This document shows, in pieces, positions 36,701 through 45,402 of a stretch of DNA of 64,000 bases; position 1 is the first letter of the stretch; each line of letters starts with the position of its first letter. Both the position numbers and the translations under genes were made by a program. The DNA lies in assembly GCF_009908265.2 (NCBI RefSeq), contig NZ_JAAATX020000009.1, positions 62,001 to 126,000 of the forward strand, written 5' to 3'. Under the pieces are notes generated by a model. That model saw nothing but the letters and a program-made list of their open reading frames with translations. It was not told where the DNA came from and did not search any database. Origin of the DNA: Paragemmobacter amnigenus. Its GTDB lineage: Bacteria > Pseudomonadota > Alphaproteobacteria > Rhodobacterales > Rhodobacteraceae.

Positions 36701-38392
36701 TCAAATTCCGGTCACGGTGACCGAGGGGTTGGGCTCAAGCCGGACGGTGCCAAGCTTCCTGATATGCGCTTCCACTACGTCCCAGATCTGCGGGCCTTCG
36801 GTGCCCTCGTTGACGCTGGCCCAGCCGCCGACGGTGTAGGACTTGGCCGGGTCGATCGCCCCGCCCGTTTCAAGCAGCACCATGTCGCTGATTCGGTTGC
36901 CGATGGGTTTCGACACGTCGCAGGCAAAGCCCATGCCGCCGATGCGGACCATGTCGCCGCCCTGCTGGTAGTAGGGATCGGGGTTGAAGATATTGTCGGC
37001 GACGTCTTCGAGGACGGTCTTGATCGTCTCGCCGGTCATTTCGGTCCGGTAGACCTGGCCGTAGGTCATCGAGGTGACGTTGTGGATGTCCTCGCGCGTG
37101 ATCGCGTCGCCGGGCAGGAGCGATGCGCCCCAGCGGACGCCGGGGCTGAGCGCGATCTGCACGTCGCGTTCGGACCGGACAGCATCGCAGATCAGGTCGT
37201 CCCAAGTGCCCTGGAAGTTGCCGCGCCGGTAGAGGAGGCTGTCGGTCGTGCCGATCTTCTCTTCCAACTGGGCCTTGAACGGCGCGCGTTCGGCGTCGAT
37301 CAGGGCGGCCATTTCGGCGTCTGGGGTGATGACGTCCGAGAAGATCGGGATCAGCTTGTGGCGGAAGCCCAGCATCTTGCCACCCTGGACGTCCAGATCG
37401 ACGCGGCTGACGAACTTGCCGTGGCTGCCGGAGGCGATGAGGATCGTCTGCCCGACCAGCACGGGTTCAGGGATCGCATCGTGGGTGTGACCCGTCAGGA
37501 TCACGTCGATGCCGGTGACGCGGGAGGCCATCTTCTTGTCGACGTCAAAGCCGTTGTGCGACAGGCAGACGACCAGATCGACGCCCTCGGCGCGGACCTC
37601 GTCGACCACGGCTTGCATCCGTTCCTCACGGATGCCGAAGGAGTATTCGGGGAACATCCAGCGCGGGTTGGCGATGGGCATGTAGGGGAAGGCCTGGCCA
37701 ATCACGGCGATACGGAGGCCGCCCTTGTCGAAGATCCTGTAGGGTTCAAACGCGGGTTCATCCCATTCGGCGTCGAAGATGTTCGCACCGAGGAAGGGGA
37801 AGGGCAGGCTTTCGACGATCTCGTTCACCCGTTCGGTGCCAAGCGTCCATTCCCAGTGGCTGGTCATCGCCTCGACGCCAAGGGCATTCATCACGTTGAC
37901 GCAATCCTGCCCCTTGGTTAGAAGGCTGGTCATCGAGCCCTGCCAGGTGTCGCCGCCATCCAGAAGGATGCTGTCGGGCCGCGCGGCGCGGATCGCCTTG
38001 ACCACGGTCGCGACGCGGTCCATCCCGCCCATCCGGCCATAGGCTTGGCCAAGCGCGGCGAAGTCTTCGTAAGTCAGGGCGTAGGCGTCAGGGCTGCCTG
38101 GCGCGATGCCGAACATGTCCTGGAAAGCCCGGCCCACGACATGCGGCGGCTGTCCCTTGGCATCACCCACGCCAATGTTCCACTCCGGCTCGCGGAACCA
38201 GATCGGCTTCAGCTGGGCATGGATGTCGGTGATGTGGATCAGGGTGAGATTTCCGAAATCGTCGAACTGCAAGAGCTGGTCCTGCGTTAGCGCCTGCTGG
38301 GCCGCCAGCCGCGACCAGTTGCCGAAACCGCTGGCCCCATAGATCGCCGATGCAGCGAGAGAGGCCTGAAGAAATTCGCGCCGGGTAATCAT
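36701..38392 (-). CDS. soxB: SoxB, thiosulfohydrolase
   Basis: SoxB hydrolyses the sulfate group from SoxY-bound thiosulfonate. The 563-residue protein has a Tat signal (TRREFLQASLAASA). Its dimanganese motifs are HITDIHAQL, LLDGGDTWQGS, CLSHNGFDVD and ILTGHTHDAIPEP, followed by the C-terminal nucleotidase-like domain. It begins 109 bp downstream of soxA in the same transcript. Length and motifs match the family. Confidence 0.97.
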   Translation of the reverse strand: MITRREFLQASLAASAIYGASGFGNWSRLAAQQALTQDQLLQFDDFGNLTLIHITDIHAQLKPIWFREPEWNIGVGDAKGQPPHVVGRAFQDMFGIAPGSPDAYALTYEDFAALGQAYGRMGGMDRVATVVKAIRAARPDSILLDGGDTWQGSMTSLLTKGQDCVNVMNALGVEAMTSHWEWTLGTERVNEIVESLPFPFLGANIFDAEWDEPAFEPYRIFDKGGLRIAVIGQAFPYMPIANPRWMFPEYSFGIREERMQAVVDEVRAEGVDLVVCLSHNGFDVDKKMASRVTGIDVILTGHTHDAIPEPVLVGQTILIASGSHGKFVSRVDLDVQGGKMLGFRHKLIPIFSDVITPDAEMAALIDAERAPFKAQLEEKIGTTDSLLYRRGNFQGTWDDLICDAVRSERDVQIALSPGVRWGASLLPGDAITREDIHNVTSMTYGQVYRTEMTGETIKTVLEDVADNIFNPDPYYQQGGDMVRIGGMGFACDVSKPIGNRISDMVLLETGGAIDPAKSYTVGGWASVNEGTEGPQIWDVVEAHIRKLGTVRLEPNPSVTVTGI

Positions 38393-38501
38393 CCGGGTCT
38401 CCCTTGAGCCCGGGCGGCCACATAGGATCGCGCAGGCGCGTCAGAGGCCGACCCGGAGTTAACAGGTTTGAGTGGCGGGGCCGACAGTCGCGGCCCCGAT
38501 A

Positions 38502-39362
38502 TTAGTGGCGTACTGCGACGCCTTCGACCGAGAGCCCGTTGCCGCGAGAGGCAACGAACAGTTCAAGTGCCTTGAACTCATCCGAATTCGGCTTGAACGT
38601 CTCGGCCCGGGTGTCGCGGACGCAGCCGACGAAGCGCTGCTGGGCAGACAGGATGCCGGCATCCTTCAGACGATAGGTCGGAAAGCCGTTGATCTGACCC
38701 TGGCTGAGGTGGTCGGCGCGGATGAACTTGCCCTGGTTGTCCTCGTGGCAGCTGGCGCAGGACATCTCAAGCTGACCGAACCGGGTGTAGTAGAGTTCCT
38801 TGCCCTTTTCCCAGAAAGGGGCCGCAGCGCCGTCAATGGCCACATTGACCGCCATGCCGCGCGACTGCATCGAGATCAGGGCAAGCATGTCCTTCATCTC
38901 GTTGCCGGTCCAGTTCCAGGATTCCAGCCCCATGCGCTGGGTCACACAGGCGTCAATGTAGTTTTCGACCGTCATCAGTGCGCCGGTCTTCGCATCTACG
39001 CGTGGCGTTACCGCACGCAGACCCGCCATCGTCTCGGGCCCCTGGTGACAGCCCGCGCAGCTTTCGCCGCCTTTGCCGATCGCCGAATTCCACAGGTCAA
39101 GCCCGCGGTCGACATAGAGCATACCCGGATTGTCGAAGTCGTCGCGTTGAAGGTCGCGCGTTTCGTCTTCGCGGTAAAGCCAGCCGGAGTAGATGGTGTC
39201 CATCACATCGGCAAGATGTGCAGGCGCTGGTGCAGACGTCACGATCTCGATCGTTTCGCCGTCGCCCCCCTCGATCACCAGCGTATCTTCGACCGGGTCC
39301 GCCAAAGCCGCACCGGCAAAGGCAAGGCTGAAGGCTGCAATCGTCTTGGCTGTGCGGTGCAT
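38502..39362 (-). CDS. soxA: SoxA, diheme cytochrome c subunit of SoxAX
   Basis: SoxAX couples thiosulfate to the SoxY cysteine. The 286-residue protein has a signal peptide cut at ALAD and two haem sites (SCAGCHQG near residue 102 and SCASCHED near residue 208). The modified-Cys haem ligand sits in QRFVGCVRDTRAE (residue about 246). It is in the normal order after soxZ, 29 bp downstream. Confidence 0.96.
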   Translation of the reverse strand: MHRTAKTIAAFSLAFAGAALADPVEDTLVIEGGDGETIEIVTSAPAPAHLADVMDTIYSGWLYREDETRDLQRDDFDNPGMLYVDRGLDLWNSAIGKGGESCAGCHQGPETMAGLRAVTPRVDAKTGALMTVENYIDACVTQRMGLESWNWTGNEMKDMLALISMQSRGMAVNVAIDGAAAPFWEKGKELYYTRFGQLEMSCASCHEDNQGKFIRADHLSQGQINGFPTYRLKDAGILSAQQRFVGCVRDTRAETFKPNSDEFKALELFVASRGNGLSVEGVAVRH

Positions 39363-39391
39363 GGCTTGTTTTCCTCCCTTGTCCTTTCCAC

Positions 39392-39721
39392 TCAGCCGAT
39401 GTTGATCGGTTTCACGTCCTCGTAGATCGAGCCGTCGTCGTCATACCAGGTGAACTTGAAATCGCCGGCGGCATCGACCTTGGCGTCGAATTCGAAGTAG
39501 GGGTTCGTGGACACCGCCGGGTCGATCGCGACGTCGATCACGTTCACTCCGTTCAGATCGCAGGTGAACCGGTTGATGATCTTGCGCGGGATCAGGTTGC
39601 CATCCGATCCCTTGCGCTGACCGGACTCCATCGTGTGCGAGATCAAGGCCTTGATAGTGACAATCTCACCTGCGGCGGCGGATTTGGGGACTTTCACCCG
39701 CGGTTTGACTTCTTCGACCAT
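39392..39721 (-). CDS. soxZ: SoxZ, sulfur-carrier partner
   Basis: SoxZ binds SoxY and presents it to the other Sox proteins. The 109-residue protein has no signal of its own and reaches the periplasm bound to SoxY. It has PRVKVPKSAAAGEIVTIKAL at the start and WYDDDGSIYEDVKPI at the end, as in the family. AGGAGG precedes the ATG at 39721. Confidence 0.96.
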   Translation of the reverse strand: MVEEVKPRVKVPKSAAAGEIVTIKALISHTMESGQRKGSDGNLIPRKIINRFTCDLNGVNVIDVAIDPAVSTNPYFEFDAKVDAAGDFKFTWYDDDGSIYEDVKPINIG

Positions 39722-39740
39722 GGTGTTTCCTCCTGATATC

Positions 39741-40160
39741 TCAGCCGCCGCAGCCGCCGATGGTGACCTTGACGGTGGCCTGGGCCTGGACGATCGAGCC
39801 GTCGGCCATCTTGGCCATAGCAATCACGTCCTGGGTCTTGGCGAGACGGATGCGGGTGGCGGCGAACTGGCGGCCGGCGGCCGGGCCGAAGGTGAAGGTG
39901 GCCACGGCCGGTTCGGGGTTGCCCGAGGCCATAAGCATGATGGCCACCGCGCCGGGTGCATCGACCGAGACGGGAACGGTATTGCCGTTCTCGGCGATTT
40001 CCGGTGTGGTCAGGGTGATGCCGCTGGTGCCGGGGGCCGCACCGCCGGTGAAGGCTGCGGTCAGTTCCTCGACGGTCGCGGCAGTGGACAGGCCGGGGAT
40101 CGCGGCGAAGGCGATGCCGCCAAGGCCGAGAGTCAGGGCCTTGCGTCTGGTCAGGGTCAC
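39741..40160 (-). CDS. soxY: SoxY, sulfur-carrier subunit
   Basis: SoxY holds the sulfur substrate on a C-terminal cysteine. The 139-residue protein has a Tat signal (TRRKALTLGLGG) and ends in Gly-Gly-Cys-Gly-Gly, the substrate-carrying swinging arm. It exports SoxZ with it. Position between soxX and soxZ is the standard order. Confidence 0.97.
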   Translation of the reverse strand: MTLTRRKALTLGLGGIAFAAIPGLSTAATVEELTAAFTGGAAPGTSGITLTTPEIAENGNTVPVSVDAPGAVAIMLMASGNPEPAVATFTFGPAAGRQFAATRIRLAKTQDVIAMAKMADGSIVQAQATVKVTIGGCGG

Positions 40161-40193
40161 GGGGTCTCTCCTTTCTGTGGGGCGGTCAGCCCG

Positions 40194-40667
40194 TCATTCC
40201 TTGAGGGTGAGCAGGTAGGCCACCACATCCTCGATCTGCTGGCCGGTCAGGATCGGCGGCAGATCGCCCTCGGGCGCCTTGCCGGTGTAGCCGCCGCCCG
40301 GGCGAATGAAGCCTTCGGTCTTGTAGAATGCCGGCATGAAGCTGCCGTCGAAGGTCATCTTCGCATTGGCGACGATCCCGCGCAGTTCCGCCTCGCTCCA
40401 CCGGCTGGCGACGCCGTCCAAAGGAGGCGCGATGTCGCCGGGAAACTGCACGTCAGGCAGGGCCGCGATGGTGTGGCAGGCAACGCAGTTGCCAAGCGCG
40501 TTGGTGGTCATCACCTTGACCCCGTTGGCCGGATCGCCCGGCGCGCCGGTCAGGGACGCTTCGACCTTGCCACCGTCGAAGATCACGTCCTTCGGCGCGG
40601 TCTCTGCCAGGGCTGGCACTGCAAGTGACAGCGAAAGCGCTGCCACCAGACAAGGCTGGCGTGTCAT
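40194..40667 (-). CDS. soxX: SoxX, monoheme cytochrome c subunit of SoxAX
   Basis: SoxX carries one haem and passes electrons from SoxA. The 157-residue protein has a signal peptide cut at ALAE, NCVACHTIA as haem site, and a distal Met in FMPAFYK or a nearby loop. The ATG at 40667 follows GGGAGGATAGG; nine codons upstream an alternative start is weaker. It opens soxXYZABCD, with a candidate SoxR site upstream. Confidence 0.95.
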   Translation of the reverse strand: MTRQPCLVAALSLSLAVPALAETAPKDVIFDGGKVEASLTGAPGDPANGVKVMTTNALGNCVACHTIAALPDVQFPGDIAPPLDGVASRWSEAELRGIVANAKMTFDGSFMPAFYKTEGFIRPGGGYTGKAPEGDLPPILTGQQIEDVVAYLLTLKE

Positions 40668-40749
40668 TCCTATCCTCCCTGTATTCCTCCGCATACGACT
40701 ATGGGGCGGAATCAGGCTACGGGCAACAAAAAATATAGGAGCAACACTA

Positions 40750-40767
40750 TATAGATATATGCCTATA
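40750..40767. promoter_or_regulatory. Candidate SoxR operator between soxW and soxX
   Basis: TATAG and CTATA, eight bases apart, form a palindrome in a very AT-rich patch. SoxR is known to bind the soxW-soxX and soxS-soxV gaps in Paracoccus. The patch overlaps the likely soxX promoter and stands out in a GC-rich region. Binding is inferred. Confidence 0.45.
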
Positions 40768-40781
40768 ATATTCTTGCCGGT

Positions 40782-41339
40782 TCAGGGGCTTTCGGCCATG
40801 CGTTCGGCCACGAATCGCTGGAAGTTCTCGCCGCTCTCGTAGCCATGGTCGCGGACCCAGATCAGAAGCGACTCGAACATGCCCGTGCCGATGGCCCCGG
40901 GCATCATGGCGACGGCGGCCTCGGGAGCCGAGACGCCTTCGGCCACCTCTACCGGCAGGAAGACCAGGGTCGGGGTGAACATCACGCCCCAGCGCATCGC
41001 CATGTCCTTTTCCGACAGGACCGTGCCGTCGAAATCGGTCACCTCGACATCGCCGAACAGGTTCAGCTGCACGACGAAGTAGTGATCGCGGATCAGCTTG
41101 TCGATCGCGGGGTCGGTGAAGACCTTCTCGTGCATCTCGGTGCAATAGATGCAGCCCCGCTGCTCGAAGGTGATCATCAGGCGCTTGCCCTCGGCATTGG
41201 CCTCGGCCAGATCTTCACGCAGGTCCTTGAAGGTCTCGCGCAGCCAGTCGGGCTTGTGCAGCCCGTCGTCGCCCAGCTCGACCGCCAGGGCGGGAGTGGA
41301 GAGCGCAAGGGCGGCAAGAAGGAAAAGACGGCGCAGCAT
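40782..41339 (-). CDS. soxW: SoxW, periplasmic thioredoxin
   Basis: SoxW is a periplasmic thioredoxin kept reduced by SoxV. The 185-residue protein has a signal peptide cut near ALAV and the active site FEQRGCIYCTEMHE (Cys-x-x-Cys at about residue 63). The thioredoxin fold follows, with the cis-Pro in MFTPTLVFL. It is the partner of SoxV, 11 bp upstream. An AGGAG site precedes the ATG. Confidence 0.93.
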   Translation of the reverse strand: MLRRLFLLAALALSTPALAVELGDDGLHKPDWLRETFKDLREDLAEANAEGKRLMITFEQRGCIYCTEMHEKVFTDPAIDKLIRDHYFVVQLNLFGDVEVTDFDGTVLSEKDMAMRWGVMFTPTLVFLPVEVAEGVSAPEAAVAMMPGAIGTGMFESLLIWVRDHGYESGENFQRFVAERMAESP

Positions 41340-41350
41340 GGATTCTCCTG

Positions 41351-42088
41351 TCAGGTCAGGGTCGCGGACCAGTCGAACGTGCGGATCATCCAGTCGGCGA
41401 TGAGGTTCACGGAATTGGTGGCGATGAGGAGGCCGAAGATGATCAGCATCACGCCCATCGCCTTTTCGACATGGCCCATCAGCGCGCGATGCCGCGCGAC
41501 CCAGGCCAGGAACGAGCCCGCAAAGAAGGCGGCCAGCACGAAGGGCAGCGTCATCGACAGGCCGTAGACCAAGAGGAGCATCCCCCCGCGCCATAGGTCG
41601 CCCATGCCGCTTGCCACCATCAGGATCGCGGCCAGGGCCGGGCCGACGCAGGGCGTCCAGCCAAAGCCGAAGGCCAGTCCCATCACATAGGCCCCCGCCA
41701 GCGTCCGCGGGTTGGACGAGCTTTCCACGCGCGCTTCGCGGTAGAGAAAGCCGATGCGGAAGACGCCCAAGAAATGCAGCCCGAACAGGATCAGGACAGC
41801 GGCCGCGACATAGGACAGCGGCTCTTTCCACTGGGCAAAGCTGCGGCCCAGGGCCGTCGCGCCAAGGCCGAGAAGGACGAAGATCGTGGTCACGCCGATG
41901 GCGAAGGCCAGGGCTTGCACCACCAGCCGTCCGCGTGCGCCGGGGGCAATCGTGTCGCCGTCGCGCAGCTCGCGCACAGAAAGGCCGGCCATATAGGACA
42001 GGTAGAAGGGCACCATCGGAAGGATGCAGGGCGACAGGAAGGACAGCAGCCCCGCCAGGGCGGCACCGCCGAACGAGATATCAAGCAT
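41351..42088 (-). CDS. soxV: SoxV, CcdA-type thiol membrane transporter
   Basis: SoxV moves electrons across the membrane to SoxW. The 245-residue protein has six membrane helices. Its conserved cysteines sit in LSFLSPCILPMVPFY (helix 1) and FGWTPCVGPALAAIL (helix 4), the CcdA pattern. The start at 42088 follows GGAGGTG; the upstream ATG at 42130 has no such site. It is divergent from soxS over an 84-bp gap. Confidence 0.94.
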   Translation of the reverse strand: MLDISFGGAALAGLLSFLSPCILPMVPFYLSYMAGLSVRELRDGDTIAPGARGRLVVQALAFAIGVTTIFVLLGLGATALGRSFAQWKEPLSYVAAAVLILFGLHFLGVFRIGFLYREARVESSSNPRTLAGAYVMGLAFGFGWTPCVGPALAAILMVASGMGDLWRGGMLLLVYGLSMTLPFVLAAFFAGSFLAWVARHRALMGHVEKAMGVMLIIFGLLIATNSVNLIADWMIRTFDWSATLT

Positions 42089-42141
42089 CGCCCACCTCCC
42101 ATGGGAAGCGCTGCCTTGCCGGATGGGCAAAGGTAGATTAC

Positions 42142-42161
42142 GATAGTTCTATGTTTCTATA
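42142..42161. promoter_or_regulatory. Candidate SoxR operator between soxV and soxS
   Basis: ATAG at 42143-42146 faces CTAT at 42149-42152 and again at 42157-42160, giving overlapping inverted repeats. The composition resembles the soxW-soxX patch. It is in the divergent soxV/soxS promoter, a known SoxR target region. The match is loose. Confidence 0.4.
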
Positions 42162-42172
42162 AGGCTGTCAAC

Positions 42173-42550
42173 GTGACTTATCCCGGCCTTCTGGCTTCGG
42201 CGTTCCTGCTCGCCTCGTCGGTCGCCGTATTGGCGGCCGAGGTGCAGCTTCTGATGTTCGAGCAGCCCGGCTGCATCCATTGCGCCGCCTGGAACAAGGA
42301 GGTCGCACCGGAATATCCCCTGACCGAGGAAGGCCGCGCCGCACCTCTGCGCCGGTTGCAGTTGCGCGATCCCTTGCCCGAGGGGGTGGAACTCGTCTCG
42401 CCTCCGGTCTTCACGCCGACCTTCGTGCTGGTCGAGAACGGGGCCGAGGCGGGCAGGATCGAAGGCTATCCGGGCGAGGATTTCTTCTGGCCGCTTCTGG
42501 CGCGGATGATCGCCGAGGCAGCGCAGGACGGAGAGGCAGCGCAGGACTGA
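42173..42550 (+). CDS. soxS: SoxS, periplasmic thioredoxin
   Basis: SoxS keeps SoxYZ active by thiol reduction. The 125-residue protein has a signal peptide cut near VLAAE and the active site FEQPGCIHCAAWNKE (Cys-x-x-Cys at residue 34). TPTFVLVENG carries the cis-Pro. The start is a GTG. It is followed by soxR and a YeeE permease on the same strand, the reverse of the Paracoccus order soxRS. Confidence 0.9.
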   Translation: MTYPGLLASAFLLASSVAVLAAEVQLLMFEQPGCIHCAAWNKEVAPEYPLTEEGRAAPLRRLQLRDPLPEGVELVSPPVFTPTFVLVENGAEAGRIEGYPGEDFFWPLLARMIAEAAQDGEAAQD

Positions 42551-42609
42551 GGCGCGCGCGCCGCGCTGTCACGGCGAATGGCGCCTCCTGGCGAGAGGTG
42601 GGTTGCCCT

Positions 42610-43023
42610 TTGGCAAAGCCGGACGCAATAACGGGGACAGGGAAATCCGGGGCGGGCGCTTTGGCGGGGGACGAACAGCTTAACAGCGGGCAGGCGGGCG
42701 CGGCCTCGGGGGACGCGCATCCCGATCTGGAGGGGCTGGTCCGATGCGCCGAACAGGCCGCCACGCTGCTGAAGGCGATGGGGCATGACGGGCGGCTGAC
42801 AATTTTGTGCCACCTGCGCACCGGGCCGAAAAGCGTCACGGAAATTGAAAACCTCCTGTCCGCGCGTCAGGCTATCGTCAGCCAGCAACTGGCGCGATTG
42901 CGTCTTGAGGGTCTGGTCAGTGCCCGGCGCGAGGGGCAGGCCATCTTCTATTCGCTGCTGGACCCCAAGGTTTCCGGGATGATCGAGGTCCTGGCACAAC
43001 TTTACAGATCAGAGGGCGGCTGA
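42610..43023 (+). CDS. soxR: SoxR, ArsR-family repressor of the sox genes
   Basis: SoxR represses sox transcription until a sulfur intermediate is present. The 137-residue protein has a winged helix covering residues 40-130: AATLLKAMGHDGRLTILCHL, KSVTEIENLLSARQAIVSQQLARLRLEGLV, and the wing ARREGQAIFYSL. Two Cys (VRCAEQA, LTILCHL) match the redox-sensing pair of SoxR/BigR. A TTG start at 42610 is chosen because AGAGGTGGG lies eight bases upstream; no ATG occurs before the domain. Confidence 0.88.
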   Translation: MAKPDAITGTGKSGAGALAGDEQLNSGQAGAASGDAHPDLEGLVRCAEQAATLLKAMGHDGRLTILCHLRTGPKSVTEIENLLSARQAIVSQQLARLRLEGLVSARREGQAIFYSLLDPKVSGMIEVLAQLYRSEGG

Positions 43024-43042
43024 ACCGCCGGAGGAGGCGCAG

Positions 43043-44089
43043 GTGCTGGAAACGGTCCCGATCGGAGTGCTGGCGGCCCTTGTAGGCCTGGCAGGCGGTG
43101 TGGTCCTGGGCCTTGCGGCGCGGCTTGGGGATTTCTGCACCCTCGGCGCCCTGGAATCGGCAGTCTATGGCCGCGACCAGACGCGGATGCGCCTGTGGGG
43201 CATCGTGCTGGCGGTGGCAATCCTTGCCACGCAGTTCGGCGCGAGGGCCGGGCTGATCGACCTCGGCGGCACCTTCTACCATGCGATCCAGTGGAACGTG
43301 GCCGGTTCGATCTTCGGCGGGCTGGTCTTCGGCTATGGGATGGCGCTGGCCGGAAACTGCGGCTTTGGCGCGCTGGTGCGCTTTGGCGGCGGCGACCTGC
43401 GCTCGCTGGTCGTGGTGGTGGTCATGGGCATCTTCGGCTTCGTCGCGCTGTCCGGTCCGCTGGCCCCCTTGCGCGTGATGCTGTTTCCGCAGCCCGATGC
43501 GACCGGCCCGCAGGGCATCCTGCACGACCTCGGCCAGCTTGGCCTGCCGCCGGTTGTGGTCATCCTTGCTATCGCCGGCGGATTCCTGATCTGGGCTCTG
43601 GCGCATGCGGGCCTGCGCCAGAACCCGCGGCAGATCGCCTGGGGCGTGGCGGCCGGCCTGGCGGTGGCCTGGGGCTTCATGGGCACGTCCTGGCTGGCCG
43701 CCGAAAGCCTGGGCGAGATCTCGGTCGAGGGCCCGTCCTTCACCGCGCCGGTCGGGCGGACACTGATCTACCTGATGACCGCGACCGCCGGGGGGATCAC
43801 CTTCTCGGTCGGCTCGGTCGTGGGGGTGATGGTCGGGTCGCTGACCGGCTCGATCCTGCGGGGGCTCTTCCGCTGGGAAGCCTGCGAGGACCCGCGCGAA
43901 CTGGGCCGCCAGGTCGGCGGCGCGGCGCTGATGGGCATCGGCGGCGTGGTGGCGATGGGCTGCTCGGTCGGCCAGGGGGTCACGGCCTTCGCGACGCTGG
44001 CTTGGTCCGGGCCGGTGACGCTTGCCGCCATCGTAGCAGGCGCGATGGTCGGCCTGCGCCAATTAATCGCGGGTTACCAGCCCGACTAG
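43043..44089 (+). CDS. YeeE/YedE-family transporter next to soxSR (SoxT-like)
   Basis: The 348-residue membrane protein has about nine helices and the family's Cys motifs LGDFCTLGALESA, AGNCGFGALVRFGG, and MGCSVGQGVTAFAT. It likely moves sulfur compounds, as SoxT proteins do; one SoxT has also been linked to regulation of the sox repressor. It begins with a GTG 20 bp after soxR, after GGAGGAGG. It differs in sequence from the permease at 31.7 kb. Confidence 0.85.
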   Translation: MLETVPIGVLAALVGLAGGVVLGLAARLGDFCTLGALESAVYGRDQTRMRLWGIVLAVAILATQFGARAGLIDLGGTFYHAIQWNVAGSIFGGLVFGYGMALAGNCGFGALVRFGGGDLRSLVVVVVMGIFGFVALSGPLAPLRVMLFPQPDATGPQGILHDLGQLGLPPVVVILAIAGGFLIWALAHAGLRQNPRQIAWGVAAGLAVAWGFMGTSWLAAESLGEISVEGPSFTAPVGRTLIYLMTATAGGITFSVGSVVGVMVGSLTGSILRGLFRWEACEDPRELGRQVGGAALMGIGGVVAMGCSVGQGVTAFATLAWSGPVTLAAIVAGAMVGLRQLIAGYQPD

Positions 44090-44619
44090 GGGCAATCGTC
44101 GATGCTCTCTTCATGCCCGGCAGAATATTTGACGACGGGGGATCTTATGCCAGGCTCCTTCCTGCAGATGACGAACCAATGACGCCTAATTTAGAAACAA
44201 CGTCAGCGGCCGCCGGGGTCCTTGTGATGTCGGTGGATCCCGAGACTCACAGCCAAATAAGCTATGCAAAGAGCAGGTAAAGAGATCCGTGGCTCCATGC
44301 GCGACCGTATCGACGCTAGGCGAGCAGCCGAGCCCGACGTAAAGACCGACAGAGGCGATTTAGTCGCGGTTTTACCCGTTCCCGTGAGCGTCGCTGCTGA
44401 AAGAAAGAGCGCATGGAAACCTGTCAGCACCGCCGGAGCATGTGTAGACGGGGTCCCGGAGAAACCGCGTAACAAGTTAAGTGCAAGGGCCTGACAAACC
44501 GGGCTCGGTCTAAAGGCATTTTCAAGGCATCGGTCGCAACCTTCTGCGTTGATATGCAGGACCGATTGTTCTACTTATCTTGGGCTGCCAGCGGCGGACT
44601 GTGCAAATGGGCAGAGTTC
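44090..44619. other. 530-bp gap without recognisable gene
   Basis: Several short frames cross this stretch but none has a family match or ribosome site. It adjoins ATPase remnants and is probably decayed sequence. A weak AT-rich patch lies near 44150-44200. Confidence 0.4.
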
Positions 44620-44973
44620 GGGTGTCATCTTGCCCTTGATTGTGCGCGCAGAATCGCGGGACGCAGTGGCGCGGCTGAGGGCGCGCGGCGTGCGGTCGAT
44701 CATGATGACTTGTGAAGGCGTGGCGAAATTAGTCGCGGCACAACTCGTGCTGGACAAATATTTCGCGCAGGTGCTGCCCGGTCAAAAGGCCGCCAAGGTG
44801 CGCGATTTGTGTGCGCGGGCCTCACGGTCGCCTTGGTCAGTGACGGGGTCAACGAATTTCCGGCGTTGGTCGAAGCCGATCTTGGCATCGCCTTCAGCAC
44901 AGGTTCCTGATGACCCCGCCCATTGGTGCCGTGTTCATATCTGCGTTGACCATTTTCGTCGCGATCAACGCTT
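44620..44973 (+). pseudogene. Remnant of a P-type metal ATPase C-terminal part
   Basis: Frames joined give RAESRDAVARLRARGVRSI, then MMTCEGVAKLVA (missing the GDN of the hinge), then YFAQVLPGQKAAKVRDL. After a frame change GLTVALVSDGVNEFPALVEADLGIAFSTGS follows, then a stop, and finally TPPIGAVFISALTIFVAINA. These are in the order of a Cu/Zn ATPase C-terminus. The GDGVNDAP motif has become SDGVNEFP, and at least one frameshift and one stop are present. It is not functional. Confidence 0.85.
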
Positions 44974-45012
44974 AACTTCTGCGGCGTTATCGCCCAACCT
45001 GAGGAGAAAATC

Positions 45013-45399
45013 ATGAGTTACACCATCGACCGCAGCTTCCCCGGTGCCGACGTGGCAGGTATCGATGCCCGCACCCGCGCGGCGCTGACGGCCAAGGGCT
45101 TCGGCGTGCTGACCGAGATCGACGTGCAGGCGACGATGAAGAAGAAGCTGGACGTCTCCACGCCGGGCTACCGCATCCTTGGGGCCTGCAATCCAAGCGT
45201 GGCGCATCAGGCCATGGAGATGGAGCCGAGGGTTGGAGCCATGTTGCCCTGCAACGTCATCCTTCGCGAAGTGCCGGGTGGCGTCGAGCTCAGCGTCATT
45301 GATCCGGTGGCCTCGATGACTGCAATTCCGAATGAAGCATTGAAGCAGGTTGCGGGTCAGGTGCGACAGATGCTCGCCGATGTGGTGGCCAGCATCTGA
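45013..45399 (+). CDS. DUF302 protein, cytoplasmic
   Basis: The 128-residue protein is a bare DUF302 domain (SYTIDRSFPGADVAGIDARTR, ILGACNPSVAHQAM, LPCNVILRE) without a signal peptide. A GAGGAG ribosome site precedes the ATG. DUF302 proteins have no proven function. It is intact among pseudogenes, next to a dead P-type ATPase, and a secreted paralogue sits at the end of the sox operon. Confidence 0.87.
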   Translation: MSYTIDRSFPGADVAGIDARTRAALTAKGFGVLTEIDVQATMKKKLDVSTPGYRILGACNPSVAHQAMEMEPRVGAMLPCNVILREVPGGVELSVIDPVASMTAIPNEALKQVAGQVRQMLADVVASI

Positions 45400-45402
45400 C
45401 AC

